Part shown: piece after piece, positions 7,876 through 15,679 of the stretch | Layout of the letters: each line of letters begins with the position of its first letter | Numbering within the stretch: the first letter of the stretch is position 1 | The notes under the pieces: model-generated | What the model saw: the letters and a program-made list of their open reading frames with translations, nothing else | Told to the model about the DNA's origin: nothing | Database searches by the model: none | From: TWA4 sp034086685 | Lineage (GTDB): Bacteria > Bacillota > Clostridia > Lachnospirales > Lachnospiraceae | Direction of reading: 5' to 3' | Length of the DNA stretch: 64,000 bases | Assembly: GCA_034086685.1 (NCBI GenBank) | Contig: JAXDZY010000016.1 | Span: forward strand, 5,315-69,314 | Translations under genes and position numbers: made by a program

Positions 7876-8490
7876 ATGTATGTGATGATTGATAATTATG
7901 ATTCATTCGTATACAACCTGGCAATTTATTTTCAGGAGATCGGAAGAGATGTGGAAGTAATCCGCAATGATGAGATTGAAACACGCTATCTGGATGAGCT
8001 GGAGGAACAGGGTGAACTGGAGGGTATTATTATCTCCCCCGGTCCCAAAGGTCCCTGGGACTGCGGCAAATCTGCGGATATTGTCCGCCGTTATACCGGA
8101 AAAGTGCCGATTCTCGGGGTGTGTCTGGGACATCAGGTTATCGGTTATGTTTTCGGTGCAAAGGTGGAGAAGGGAACATGTCCCATGCATGGAAAGGTTA
8201 CCGATATCCGCACCGGAAGGAGAAATCTGTTTGAGAATCTGCCGGGCAAGTTTAAAGTGACACGGTATCATTCCCTGGTGGTGACTGCGGATTCCATCCC
8301 TGATTGTCTGCAGGTGGATGCTGAAACTGAAGATGGTGTGGTGATGGCTGTCAGTCACCGCAGTGAGCCGGTTTATGGAGTTCAGTTCCATCCGGAAGCT
8401 GTTCTTACGGAATACGGTCATGATATTTTACAGAATTTCTGTGAAATCTGTGAAAAATACCAGCAGGAGAAAAGGAGCCGCATCGCATGA
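7876..8490 (+). CDS. pabA: Aminodeoxychorismate synthase, glutamine amidotransferase subunit
   Basis: Class I glutamine amidotransferase that releases ammonia for 4-amino-4-deoxychorismate synthesis (folate pathway). The 204-residue protein has the oxyanion block SPGPKGPWDCG, the nucleophile segment GVCLGHQV and the catalytic His/Glu in FHPEAV. PabA and TrpG are hard to separate by sequence; the assignment rests on its 4-base overlap with a PabB-type gene and on a separate TrpG in the trp operon at 44.6 kb. An AAAGGAGAG ribosome site supports the start. Confidence 0.93.
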   Translation: MYVMIDNYDSFVYNLAIYFQEIGRDVEVIRNDEIETRYLDELEEQGELEGIIISPGPKGPWDCGKSADIVRRYTGKVPILGVCLGHQVIGYVFGAKVEKGTCPMHGKVTDIRTGRRNLFENLPGKFKVTRYHSLVVTADSIPDCLQVDAETEDGVVMAVSHRSEPVYGVQFHPEAVLTEYGHDILQNFCEICEKYQQEKRSRIA

Positions 8491-9863
8491 TTTTGGAAAG
8501 CTATTCTACAAACCGATCACTTTTCGATATTTTCAGTTGTCTTTATCAGGAACCTGATGCTGTTTTTCTGGATTCCTCTTTGAAAAATCAGTACGGAAAG
8601 TACTCTGTTGCAGGATTTCTGCCGGAGATGAAAGCCGAGGAGAAAAACGGCGTATTTTATTTGAATGAACAGCCTCAGCAGATTGACTGCATGGGCTGGC
8701 TGAAACAGTATCTGGCTGATCATCGCGAGGAAAATCCTGCAGATCTTCCTTTTGTGTCAGGAGGTATCGGTTATCTGACCTACGATTACGGTAAACGTTT
8801 TATGGGGCTTCCTCATGTTCATGAAAAATATATTGATATGCCGGAATGCTGTTTTGTTTTTTACCGCATTTATGTGATTGAAGAGGTTATGACAGGAAAA
8901 ATCACCCTGGCTGCACGGGATGAAGACGCAATCCGATGGCTGAAGGCGAAAGAGGCTGAAACCTGCGGATGGCAGCATCCTCAGAAACTGGAACCGGATG
9001 TTGTTCAGAAAAATGTGGTAACTTCCGATTTTACAAAAGAAGATTATAAAGATGCCATTCAGAAGATGGTTGACTATATTGTGGCAGGTGATATTTATAT
9101 TACCAATATGACAAGGCAGATTCAGATTCATTCCAAAGCTGATCCTTATGAGATATTCCGTCTTCTTCGTCAGAATAATCCATCTCCTTTTGGGGGATAT
9201 TTCCATTACAATGACGTGGAAATCATCAGTGCATCTCCCGAACGATTTTTTGAAATACGTAACGGAGAGATACGTACAAGACCTATTAAAGGAACCAGAA
9301 AACGGGGTGTGACACCGGAAGAAGATGAAGCTCTCCGGCTGGAATTGCAGAATTCGGAAAAAGATAAAAGTGAGCTTCTGATGATTGTTGATCTGGAAAG
9401 AAATGATCTGAGCCGCGTGTGTGAGCCCAACAGCGTAAAAGTGGAAGAATTATTTGTTACAGAAGCTTATGCTACAGTTTTTCATCTGGTTTCAACAATC
9501 TGCGGCCGGCTGCAGCAGGATAAAGATGTGGTGGATGTGCTGCAGGCCATGTTTCCGGGTGGTTCCATTACCGGGGCACCGAAATACCGTTCCATGGAAA
9601 TTATTGATGAACTGGAACACAGCAGGCGGATGCTTTATACGGGCTCAATGGGGTATATCGGGTTTGACGGCAACTGTGATTTCAATATTGTCATCCGCAC
9701 CATGGTTTATCAGGATGGATGCTATCATATCGGTGCCGGCGGAGGCATCACCTGTGAATCAGATACAGAATTCGAATATGAGGAAACCCGTCAGAAGGCT
9801 TATGCATTGATTCGTGCAGCAGAGCAGGCATCCCGCGAAAGAGGAGAGAATCATGTACAGTAA
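8487..9863 (+). CDS. pabB: Aminodeoxychorismate synthase, component I
   Basis: Converts chorismate plus ammonia to 4-amino-4-deoxychorismate. The 458-residue chorismate-binding protein contains GGYFHYNDVEIISASPERFFE, then RPIKGTRKRG and GSITGAPK. The lysine in PIKGT is the residue that distinguishes PabB from anthranilate synthase, which has Ala there; the TrpE of this window (43125) reads PLAGTRPRG. The start overlaps the pabA stop as ATGA, indicating translational coupling. Confidence 0.96.
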   Translation: MILESYSTNRSLFDIFSCLYQEPDAVFLDSSLKNQYGKYSVAGFLPEMKAEEKNGVFYLNEQPQQIDCMGWLKQYLADHREENPADLPFVSGGIGYLTYDYGKRFMGLPHVHEKYIDMPECCFVFYRIYVIEEVMTGKITLAARDEDAIRWLKAKEAETCGWQHPQKLEPDVVQKNVVTSDFTKEDYKDAIQKMVDYIVAGDIYITNMTRQIQIHSKADPYEIFRLLRQNNPSPFGGYFHYNDVEIISASPERFFEIRNGEIRTRPIKGTRKRGVTPEEDEALRLELQNSEKDKSELLMIVDLERNDLSRVCEPNSVKVEELFVTEAYATVFHLVSTICGRLQQDKDVVDVLQAMFPGGSITGAPKYRSMEIIDELEHSRRMLYTGSMGYIGFDGNCDFNIVIRTMVYQDGCYHIGAGGGITCESDTEFEYEETRQKAYALIRAAEQASRERGENHVQ

Positions 9864-10635
9864 AGAAATGTTGTCCGGCAGTCAGGCTGTGGCAGATGAT
9901 GGATTTTATTTTGGTCTGGGGGTTTTCGAGACTATTTTGATAACAGATGGACATCCTGTTCTGGAAGAGTATCATAAGGACCGGCTTCTTGCCGGCCTTA
10001 AAAAACTGGGCATTACTCTTCCCTGCTTTGGCTGGTCTGAGCTCCATCAGATGATGGGAGCGGTTATGATGGAATTTGAACAGGCAAATCCGGGAGAAAA
10101 ACAGTATGTGCTGAAGGTTTGTGCCACTGCCTCCAATCTGAAGATTACGGCCCGGAAAAATACATACACAGAGCGGGATTATGAGAAGGGCTTCCATCTG
10201 AAAGTGAGTCCGATTCTCAGGAATGAAACTTCGCCGTTTACGTCCATTAAATCTTTGAATTACGGTGACAATATTCTGGAAAAACGCCGGGCTCACCGGG
10301 AAGGATTTGATGAACCTGTATTTTTAAACCGGAAAGGAATTCTTACGGAAGGAGCCACTACCAATCTGTTTGGTGTGCTGGACGGACAGCTGATTACTCC
10401 GTCTGTATCCTGCGGCCTGCTGCCCGGTACTGTAAGAAGGTACATTCTGGAGACATATGAGGTTTGTGAGATGGAAATCACACCGGAACAGCTTATAAAA
10501 TGTTCAGAGGTGTTTGTGACAAATGCTCTCCTTGGAATCATGCCGGTTTCACGTTTTGAAAACCATGTGTATGAAAATCGTGATCTGATACATAAAATCC
10601 GTCTGGAATATATTTCCGGCTGTTGCAAACAGTAG
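9853..10635 (+). CDS. pabC: Aminodeoxychorismate lyase (class IV aminotransferase fold)
   Basis: PLP enzyme that eliminates pyruvate from aminodeoxychorismate to give 4-aminobenzoate. The start at 9853 (MYSKEMLSG) follows GAGAGGAGAG and overlaps pabB by 11 bases; an upstream in-frame ATG at 9814 is less likely. Visible family marks are DDGFYFGLGVFETI near the N-terminus, the PLP-lysine segment SIKSLNYGDNILEKRRA, and the GILTEGATTNLF and CGLLPGTVRRY blocks. Branched-chain and D-amino-acid transaminases share the fold, but the pabAB context favours PabC. It completes a pabABC operon. Confidence 0.9.
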   Translation: MYSKEMLSGSQAVADDGFYFGLGVFETILITDGHPVLEEYHKDRLLAGLKKLGITLPCFGWSELHQMMGAVMMEFEQANPGEKQYVLKVCATASNLKITARKNTYTERDYEKGFHLKVSPILRNETSPFTSIKSLNYGDNILEKRRAHREGFDEPVFLNRKGILTEGATTNLFGVLDGQLITPSVSCGLLPGTVRRYILETYEVCEMEITPEQLIKCSEVFVTNALLGIMPVSRFENHVYENRDLIHKIRLEYISGCCKQ

Positions 10636-10655
10636 GATTATGTGATATATTGTTT

Positions 10656-10684
10656 TTGACATATGACGGATATATCCGCATCAT
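10656..10684 (+). promoter_or_regulatory. Candidate promoter with a palindromic operator in the spacer
   Basis: TTGACA (10656-10661) is followed at 17 bases by a poor -10 (CATCAT). The spacer is almost filled by the perfect palindrome CGGATATATCCG (10667-10678). It lies 116 bases before the sulfite reductase-like gene. The arrangement suggests a regulated promoter, but the weak -10 makes this tentative. Confidence 0.4.
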
Positions 10685-10799
10685 GGCTATTGGGTCTGTT
10701 ATGTCCGGTATCTGTACGGATATTCTGCAATGCAGGCATGGTTAAATGTCTGTATGGACGTCAATAAGTAGTCAGAAATTATTTGGGAGGTAAGCATTA

Positions 10800-12161
10800 A
10801 TGTTAAAAGAAGTTGCAGCTAAGTATTATCTGGAACAGGGATGTAACTGTTCTGAATCCCTTTTATATGCAGCCAGTGAATATTATGATCTGGGGCTGTC
10901 AGCAGAGACCCTGAAGGTTATGGGCGGTTTTGGCGGCGGTATGGGCTGCAAGACGACCTGCGGTGCATTGAGCGGTTCCATTGCTGCGCTGAGCTGTATG
11001 TTCCTGCAGGGAAAAGCGCATGATAACCCTGAAATGATGAAGATCAGCGGCGGATTTGTTAAAAAATTTGAAGAGAAACTGGGAGACACTCTCTGCAGCG
11101 TACTGGAAGCCAGAAATAAAAAGCCGGATGTCCGCTGCGTACTGACTGTGGAGCTGGCTGCAGAAACTTTGGAGGAATACATATCTGAACTGAAAGGTGA
11201 AAAGAAAGAAGTACCTGAATCGAAGCTGACGCCTGAAGACATTAAGAGGGTAAAAGCTCTGGGATTTCTTCAGAACAAGGGTACGGACTGTTTTAATGGG
11301 CGTATCATTACCCGCAACGGTAAGGTGACTGCAAAAGAAATGCAGAAGGTTTCTGAAGCAGCGGACCGGTTTGGTTCCGGTGAAGTGGTTATGACAACCC
11401 GTCTTACCATGGAAGTCAAGGGAATCCCCTATGATAATATCGAACCTTTCCGTGCATTTCTGGCAGAGGAAGGTCTGGAAACAGGCGGTACCGGCTCCAA
11501 GGTGCGTCCCGTTGTTTCCTGTAAAGGTACAACCTGTCAATACGGATTATGTGACACCTATGCTCTCTCTGAGAAGATTCATGAACGCTTCTACAAAGGT
11601 TATGAGACTGTAAAGCTGCCCCATAAATTCAAAATTGCAGTGGGAGGATGTCCCAATAACTGTGTAAAGCCCAATCTGAATGATATTGGTATTATTGGTC
11701 AGCAGCTGATGGAATATGATCCCGAGATCTGTAAAGGATGCAGAAAATGTGCTGTAGAAAAGGCATGTCCCATTAAAGTGGCCGAGGTAAAAGATGGCAA
11801 ACTGAATGTGGGTGCAGACTGCAATCACTGCGGACGCTGTCTGGGCAAGTGTCCTTTCAAAGCAGTAACTCCCGGTGCATATGGTTACCGTGTAGTAATC
11901 GGCGGACGCTGGGGCAAAAAGACTGCTACAGGTCAGGCTCTCAATAAAGTATTTACTTCAGAAGAAGAAGTTATGAGTGTACTGGAAAAAGCAATTCTTC
12001 TGTTCCGTGAACAGGGTAAGACAGGAGAACGTTTTGCAGATACTATTGCAAGAATCGGATTTGAGAATGTTCAGGATCAGTTGTTAAGCGATGATATTCT
12101 GGCCCGTAAGGATGAGATCCTGGGTGCACAGCTTCATCTGACAGGCGGAGCAACCTGCTGA
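10800..12161 (+). CDS. C_GCAxxG_C_C redox domain fused to a sulfite/nitrite reductase-like siroheme protein
   Basis: A 453-residue fusion. Residues 1 to about 130 match the C_GCAxxG_C_C redox family (GCNCSESLL; GGMGCKTTCGALSGSIAAL). Residues from about 140 resemble sulfite reductases: a ferredoxin-like half (FNGRIITRNGKVTAKEM, MTTRLTMEVKGIPYDNI), then cluster/siroheme cysteines C241-x4-C246 and C284-x3-C288 (CPNNC), then a two-cluster ferredoxin insert (CKGCRKCAVEKACP and CNHCGRCLGKCP). The first pair is one residue closer than the textbook C-x5-C. Likely reaction: six-electron reduction of sulfite, nitrite or a related sulfur species; the substrate is not proven. Strong GGGAGG site; followed after 33 bases by a CoA-disulfide reductase. 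Confidence 0.85.
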   Translation: MLKEVAAKYYLEQGCNCSESLLYAASEYYDLGLSAETLKVMGGFGGGMGCKTTCGALSGSIAALSCMFLQGKAHDNPEMMKISGGFVKKFEEKLGDTLCSVLEARNKKPDVRCVLTVELAAETLEEYISELKGEKKEVPESKLTPEDIKRVKALGFLQNKGTDCFNGRIITRNGKVTAKEMQKVSEAADRFGSGEVVMTTRLTMEVKGIPYDNIEPFRAFLAEEGLETGGTGSKVRPVVSCKGTTCQYGLCDTYALSEKIHERFYKGYETVKLPHKFKIAVGGCPNNCVKPNLNDIGIIGQQLMEYDPEICKGCRKCAVEKACPIKVAEVKDGKLNVGADCNHCGRCLGKCPFKAVTPGAYGYRVVIGGRWGKKTATGQALNKVFTSEEEVMSVLEKAILLFREQGKTGERFADTIARIGFENVQDQLLSDDILARKDEILGAQLHLTGGATC

Positions 12162-12194
12162 TTTCAAAGAGCAGAAACAGGAGGACAAACTGAT

Positions 12195-13892
12195 ATGGGA
12201 AAAAGAATTCTGATTGTGGGCGGTGTCGCAGGCGGAGCTTCCACGGCAGCAAGAGCCAGAAGGCTGGATGAGTCTGCAGAAATCATTATGTTTGAAAGAG
12301 GACCTCATGTATCCTTTTCCAATTGTGCTCTTCCGTTTTATCTGAGCAAAACGGTTGCCTCCAGTGAAAAGCTGGTACTGATGACACCGGAACGTTTTCG
12401 GAAACAGTATGCCATAGAAGCCAGAGTTAATCATGAAGTAACATCTGTAAACCGGAAAGAAAAGACAATCCGGGTGAAAAATCTGGTAACCGGTGAAGAA
12501 CTGACAGAAGCTTATGATGTGCTGGTATTATCTCCCGGTGCTGTACCGGTTGTGCCGGAAAGTATCAAAGGTGTTCACGGAAGCAATGTGTTTACGATCC
12601 GAAATGTGGTGGATATCAGGTATTTAAAGGACTATATCGATGCCGGTCAGATCAGGGAAGTCACGGTAGCCGGCGGCGGTTTCATCGGAATTGAGGTTGC
12701 TGAGAATCTGACAAAAGCAGGTATTCATGTAACACTGGTGGAAGCTGCCGATCAGGTGATGGCACCTTTCGATTATGATATGGCGCAGATTCTTCATAAG
12801 GAATTACTGGATCAGGGGGTCAATCTGATTACAGGCGACGGCATATCGGAAATTACGGACTCAGAGGTAATCCTGCAGTCCGGAAAACAGATTTCCTGTG
12901 GCTGTGTGGTCATGGCTATCGGTGTCAGACCGGAAACAACACTGGCAAGAGCTGCAGGACTGGAAATCGGAGAAACCGGTGGTATTCTTGTCAACCATAA
13001 TTATCAGACCACGGACCCTTCCATTTATGCAGTGGGAGATGCCATTGAAGTATACAATCAGCTGACCTGTCGTCCCACGCGTCTGGCTCTGGCCGGACCT
13101 GCACAGAGGCAGGCAAGAGCAGCTGCCGATCATATGTACGGAATTCCTCACCAGAATAAGGGGGTTATCGGTTCTTCCTGCATCCGTGTATTTGATCAGA
13201 ATGCCGCGTCTACCGGTTTAAGCGTTAAGGCGGCAAAACAGGCGGGAATTCCATGTGATTTTGTGTATGTGCTTCCTGCAGATCATGTGGGACTGATTCC
13301 CGGAAGTCATCCCATGCATTTCAAGCTGGTTTATGAAGTGCCAACCGGACGGATTCTCGGTGCACAGGCAATAGGCAGGGGTGCAGTTGACAAACGGATC
13401 GATGTCATTGCTGCCATGATTACCATGAAAGGGACTCTGGAAGATCTGAAGGAGCTTGAATTATGTTATTCACCGGTGTTCAGTACAGCTAAAGATGTGG
13501 TAAATTATGCGGCGCTGGTTGCTTTGAATCTTCTATATGGAAGATTCCGTCAGGTTCCTGTGTCACAGGTACGCAGTCTGGTGGAAAGCAATGCATTTAT
13601 TGTGGATGTAAGAGAGCCCGGTGAATACGCAGCAGGTCATCTGATCAATGCGGTCAATATTCCTTTGAGTCAGCTCCGTGAACGTGCCGGTGAAATACCC
13701 GGAGATATTCCGGTATATCTCCACTGTCGTTCCAGTCAGAGAAGTTATAATGCGATCATGGCACTTCAGGGAATGGGATATGACAACCTGTACAATATTT
13801 CCGGTTCTTATCTGGGAATCTGCTGTTATGAATATTATACGGATTGTACTACCGGAAGAGAAAAAATTGTAACAGAGTATAACTTTAATTAG
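12195..13892 (+). CDS. CoA-disulfide reductase with C-terminal rhodanese domain (CoADR-RHD)
   Basis: A 565-residue FAD/NAD(P) oxidoreductase. The FAD motif GGVAGGAS begins at residue 9, the single active-site cysteine is Cys44 in SFSNCALPFY (the CoADR signature), the second nucleotide motif is VAGGGFIGIEVAENL, and the FAD-binding YAVGDAIEV block follows. The C-terminal about 100 residues are a rhodanese domain with Cys511 in YLHCRSSQRSY. Known homologues reduce CoA disulfides, persulfides or polysulfide, using the rhodanese domain for sulfane sulfur. Together with the upstream siroheme protein and the downstream FNT channel it points to reductive sulfur handling. Confidence 0.92.
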   Translation: MGKRILIVGGVAGGASTAARARRLDESAEIIMFERGPHVSFSNCALPFYLSKTVASSEKLVLMTPERFRKQYAIEARVNHEVTSVNRKEKTIRVKNLVTGEELTEAYDVLVLSPGAVPVVPESIKGVHGSNVFTIRNVVDIRYLKDYIDAGQIREVTVAGGGFIGIEVAENLTKAGIHVTLVEAADQVMAPFDYDMAQILHKELLDQGVNLITGDGISEITDSEVILQSGKQISCGCVVMAIGVRPETTLARAAGLEIGETGGILVNHNYQTTDPSIYAVGDAIEVYNQLTCRPTRLALAGPAQRQARAAADHMYGIPHQNKGVIGSSCIRVFDQNAASTGLSVKAAKQAGIPCDFVYVLPADHVGLIPGSHPMHFKLVYEVPTGRILGAQAIGRGAVDKRIDVIAAMITMKGTLEDLKELELCYSPVFSTAKDVVNYAALVALNLLYGRFRQVPVSQVRSLVESNAFIVDVREPGEYAAGHLINAVNIPLSQLRERAGEIPGDIPVYLHCRSSQRSYNAIMALQGMGYDNLYNISGSYLGICCYEYYTDCTTGREKIVTEYNFN

Positions 13893-13930
13893 CTTTTATT
13901 ATATTTTCATTGTTAATTTCGCATTATTTC

Positions 13931-13959
13931 TTTACAAAAGGGACGAAATGGTGTACAAT
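13931..13959 (+). promoter_or_regulatory. Sigma-A promoter of the FNT gene
   Basis: TTTACA (13931-13936), 17-base spacer, TACAAT (13954-13959). It predicts a 5' leader of about 160 bases before the start codon at 14129. Confidence 0.7.
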
Positions 13960-13965
13960 ATTAAC

Positions 13966-14128
13966 AAAACCGGGTGGGCATACCCGGATAATGCCCGAAT
14001 AGAATACTGGTCTTGTACGGGGATAAAGATCAGTATTTTTATCCGGGCAGATCTGAGGATTTTTTCGGATGTAACAGGGAAATTGGGGGATCTGTTCGGA
14101 GAGAGGGAGTAAAGAAAGGAGTTATACT
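13966..14128 (+). promoter_or_regulatory. Long structured 5' leader of the FNT gene (possible regulatory RNA)
   Basis: The leader holds overlapping, mutually exclusive hairpins: CCGGGT with ACCCGG (13970-13987), or GGGCAT with ATGCCC (from 13976 to about 13996). Further on, AATACTGGTC can pair with GATCAGTATT followed by TTTTA (near 14004-14041), while GGATAAA can instead pair with TTTATCC (near 14022-14043), and ATCTGA with TCGGAT (near 14050-14070). It does not match a riboswitch class I recognise. The alternating pairing is suggestive, not proof, of attenuation. Confidence 0.45.
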
Positions 14129-14944
14129 ATGAATTCACCTGCAGAAGTTGCAAAAAATTATGTGAACATAGGAAAGGGTAAGGTTAATACACCGGTTCCC
14201 AAGATGTTTATACTTGCTGTTATGGCTGGTATGTTTATTGCTATGGCTGGTGTCGGTGCCAGCACAGCATCATGTACTGTTGAGAATGCTTCACTGGGAA
14301 AACTGGTTGGAGCAGCAGTATTCCCTGGCGGTCTTGCCATGGTACTGATTGCCGGCAGCGAGTTATTTACCGGTAACACATTGCTGCTGATTCCTCTGAT
14401 GGAAAAAGAAGTTTCCGTAGCAGGCGTTCTGAAAAACTGGGTAGTTGTTTACATCGGCAACCTGGTGGGCAGTATGATTGTTTCCGCAATCTGTGTATGG
14501 GGCGGACAGCTTGGTCTGTTCAGCAATGCTCTCGCTGTATCAGCTATGGGTACTGCAGCTGCAAAATGTTCCATGCCTTTTATGCAGGCACTGATTAAAG
14601 GTATCGGATGTAACTTCCTGGTATGTATCGCTGTATGGATGTCATTTGCAGCAAAAGATATTGCCGGAAAGTTCTTTGCATTATATCTTCCGATTCTGAT
14701 CTTCGTTGTTGCCGGATTCGAACATAGTATTGCCAATATGTATTATATTACTGTTGGTTTATTTGCGAAAACCAATCCTGTATATCTTCAGGCTGCTGTT
14801 GACGCAGGAAAGGATCTGTCCAATCTGACATGGGGCAATATGTTTATTGCCAATCTGCTTCCGGTTACAATCGGTAATATTATCGGCGGCGGTGTTCTGG
14901 TTGGTCTGAGTTACTGGTTCGCATACTTACGTAAATCAAAATAA
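14129..14944 (+). CDS. Formate/nitrite transporter (FNT) family channel, possibly a hydrosulfide channel
   Basis: A 271-residue membrane protein with six predicted helices and FNT hallmarks: MFIAMAGVGAS in TM1, GSELFTGNTLLL in the TM2 break, GIGCNFLVCIAVWMSFAA, and GFEHSIANMYYI in TM5 with the central His. FNT channels pass small monovalent anions or their acids: formate, nitrite, lactate or hydrosulfide. In clostridia a hydrosulfide channel of this family sits beside sulfite reductase genes; the neighbouring siroheme and CoADR-RHD genes make HS- export or nitrite uptake the leading options. Good AAAGGAG ribosome site. Confidence 0.92.
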   Translation: MNSPAEVAKNYVNIGKGKVNTPVPKMFILAVMAGMFIAMAGVGASTASCTVENASLGKLVGAAVFPGGLAMVLIAGSELFTGNTLLLIPLMEKEVSVAGVLKNWVVVYIGNLVGSMIVSAICVWGGQLGLFSNALAVSAMGTAAAKCSMPFMQALIKGIGCNFLVCIAVWMSFAAKDIAGKFFALYLPILIFVVAGFEHSIANMYYITVGLFAKTNPVYLQAAVDAGKDLSNLTWGNMFIANLLPVTIGNIIGGGVLVGLSYWFAYLRKSK

Positions 14945-15070
14945 AACTGTTCGGTTCAGTTAAAGCTGAATAGTGCGGTATGGCTGGATGACAGCATAAT
15001 TACTGCCTGGATTTGTCAGAATCCTGTGTATGCCCGGCAGGCTTTCTGATACGATATTATGTTACATTTT

Positions 15071-15101
15071 GAGCCTTCTGCATATGGAAGGCTCTTTTTT
15101 A
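15071..15101 (+). terminator. Rho-independent terminator after the FNT gene
   Basis: GAGCCTTC (15071-15078) pairs with GAAGGCTC (15087-15094), followed by TTTTTTAG. Confidence 0.9.
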
Positions 15102-15160
15102 GTAGTCTGAATTCTTTACGGTACGTTTACCAGCTGTTCAATATTTCCTTTATGTTCTGA

Positions 15161-15219
15161 TGTTAGTCACAACTACAAAAAGTTAGCGTTAACTATTCAC
15201 ATGTTAGCATTGACTATTC
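15161..15219 (+). repeat. Three tandem operator-like repeats upstream of the DUF134/CDF operon
   Basis: Copies begin at 15162 (GTTAGTCACAACTAC), 15182 (GTTAGCGTTAACTATTC) and 15203 (GTTAGCATTGACTATTC), spaced 20 and 21 bases, i.e. two helical turns. Each can be read as a short dyad of the form GTTA-N4-(T/C)(A/G)ACT; the second, AGTTA-N4-TAACT, is perfect. They lie 75-130 bases before the DUF134 start codon. Phased spacing suggests cooperative binding by a regulator, possibly the DUF134 protein itself. Confidence 0.6.
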
Positions 15220-15292
15220 GGGGGTCTATCAGATATACTTGGAAAAAGCAGAGCTAACGGGCAATTTTTGCATATTATTTAAGGAGGAATTT

Positions 15293-15658
15293 ATGCCAAG
15301 ACCTAAAAAGTGCAGAAAAGTCTGCTCCATGCCTGATTGTGGGGTGTTTGCACCTGCAGACGGTGCAGGGCGCAATTTTGAATCGGTTGAGATGAGTATT
15401 GATGAATATGAAGTGATACGGCTGATCGACCTGCAGGGGTATACGCAGGAAGAGTGTGCGGTCCAGATGGATATATCCAGAACAACTGTAACAGGGATCT
15501 ATAATGAAGCCCGCAGAAAGCTTGCACAGATGCTGGTCAATGGAAAGATACTCAGAATCACGGGAGGAGATATTGCTTTATGCAGCCATCGCAATGCAGA
15601 GTGTGCGAAAGGGCACACCGGCTGCTGCAGACGTCTGAAAGCTTTGCAGAAACCATAA
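15293..15658 (+). CDS. DUF134 family predicted DNA-binding protein
   Basis: The start at 15293 (MPRPKKCRKV) follows AAGGAGGA; the longer frame from 15239 adds 18 residues with no family counterpart. The 121-residue protein has the typical DUF134 opening PRPKKCRKVC, then a sigma-70 region 4-like helix-turn-helix (DLQGYTQEECAVQMDISRTTVTGIYNEARRK), and a Cys/His-rich tail (CSHRNAECAKGHTGCC) suited to bind metal. DUF134 proteins are often found near Fe-S or metal genes. Here it precedes a cation efflux gene by 21 bases, so a metal-responsive regulator is likely (inference). Confidence 0.88.
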   Translation: MPRPKKCRKVCSMPDCGVFAPADGAGRNFESVEMSIDEYEVIRLIDLQGYTQEECAVQMDISRTTVTGIYNEARRKLAQMLVNGKILRITGGDIALCSHRNAECAKGHTGCCRRLKALQKP

Positions 15659-15679
15659 TAAAGGGGATTTGTAAACTAT

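Noticed and set aside
7674..7892. 72-codon ORF upstream of pabA
   Set aside because: It spans the terminator hairpin and overlaps the pabA start without a good ribosome site.
9814..9852. Longer N-terminus for pabC, beginning MQQSRHPAKE
   Set aside because: The inner ATG at 9853 has a strong ribosome site and matches the usual start of class IV aminotransferases.
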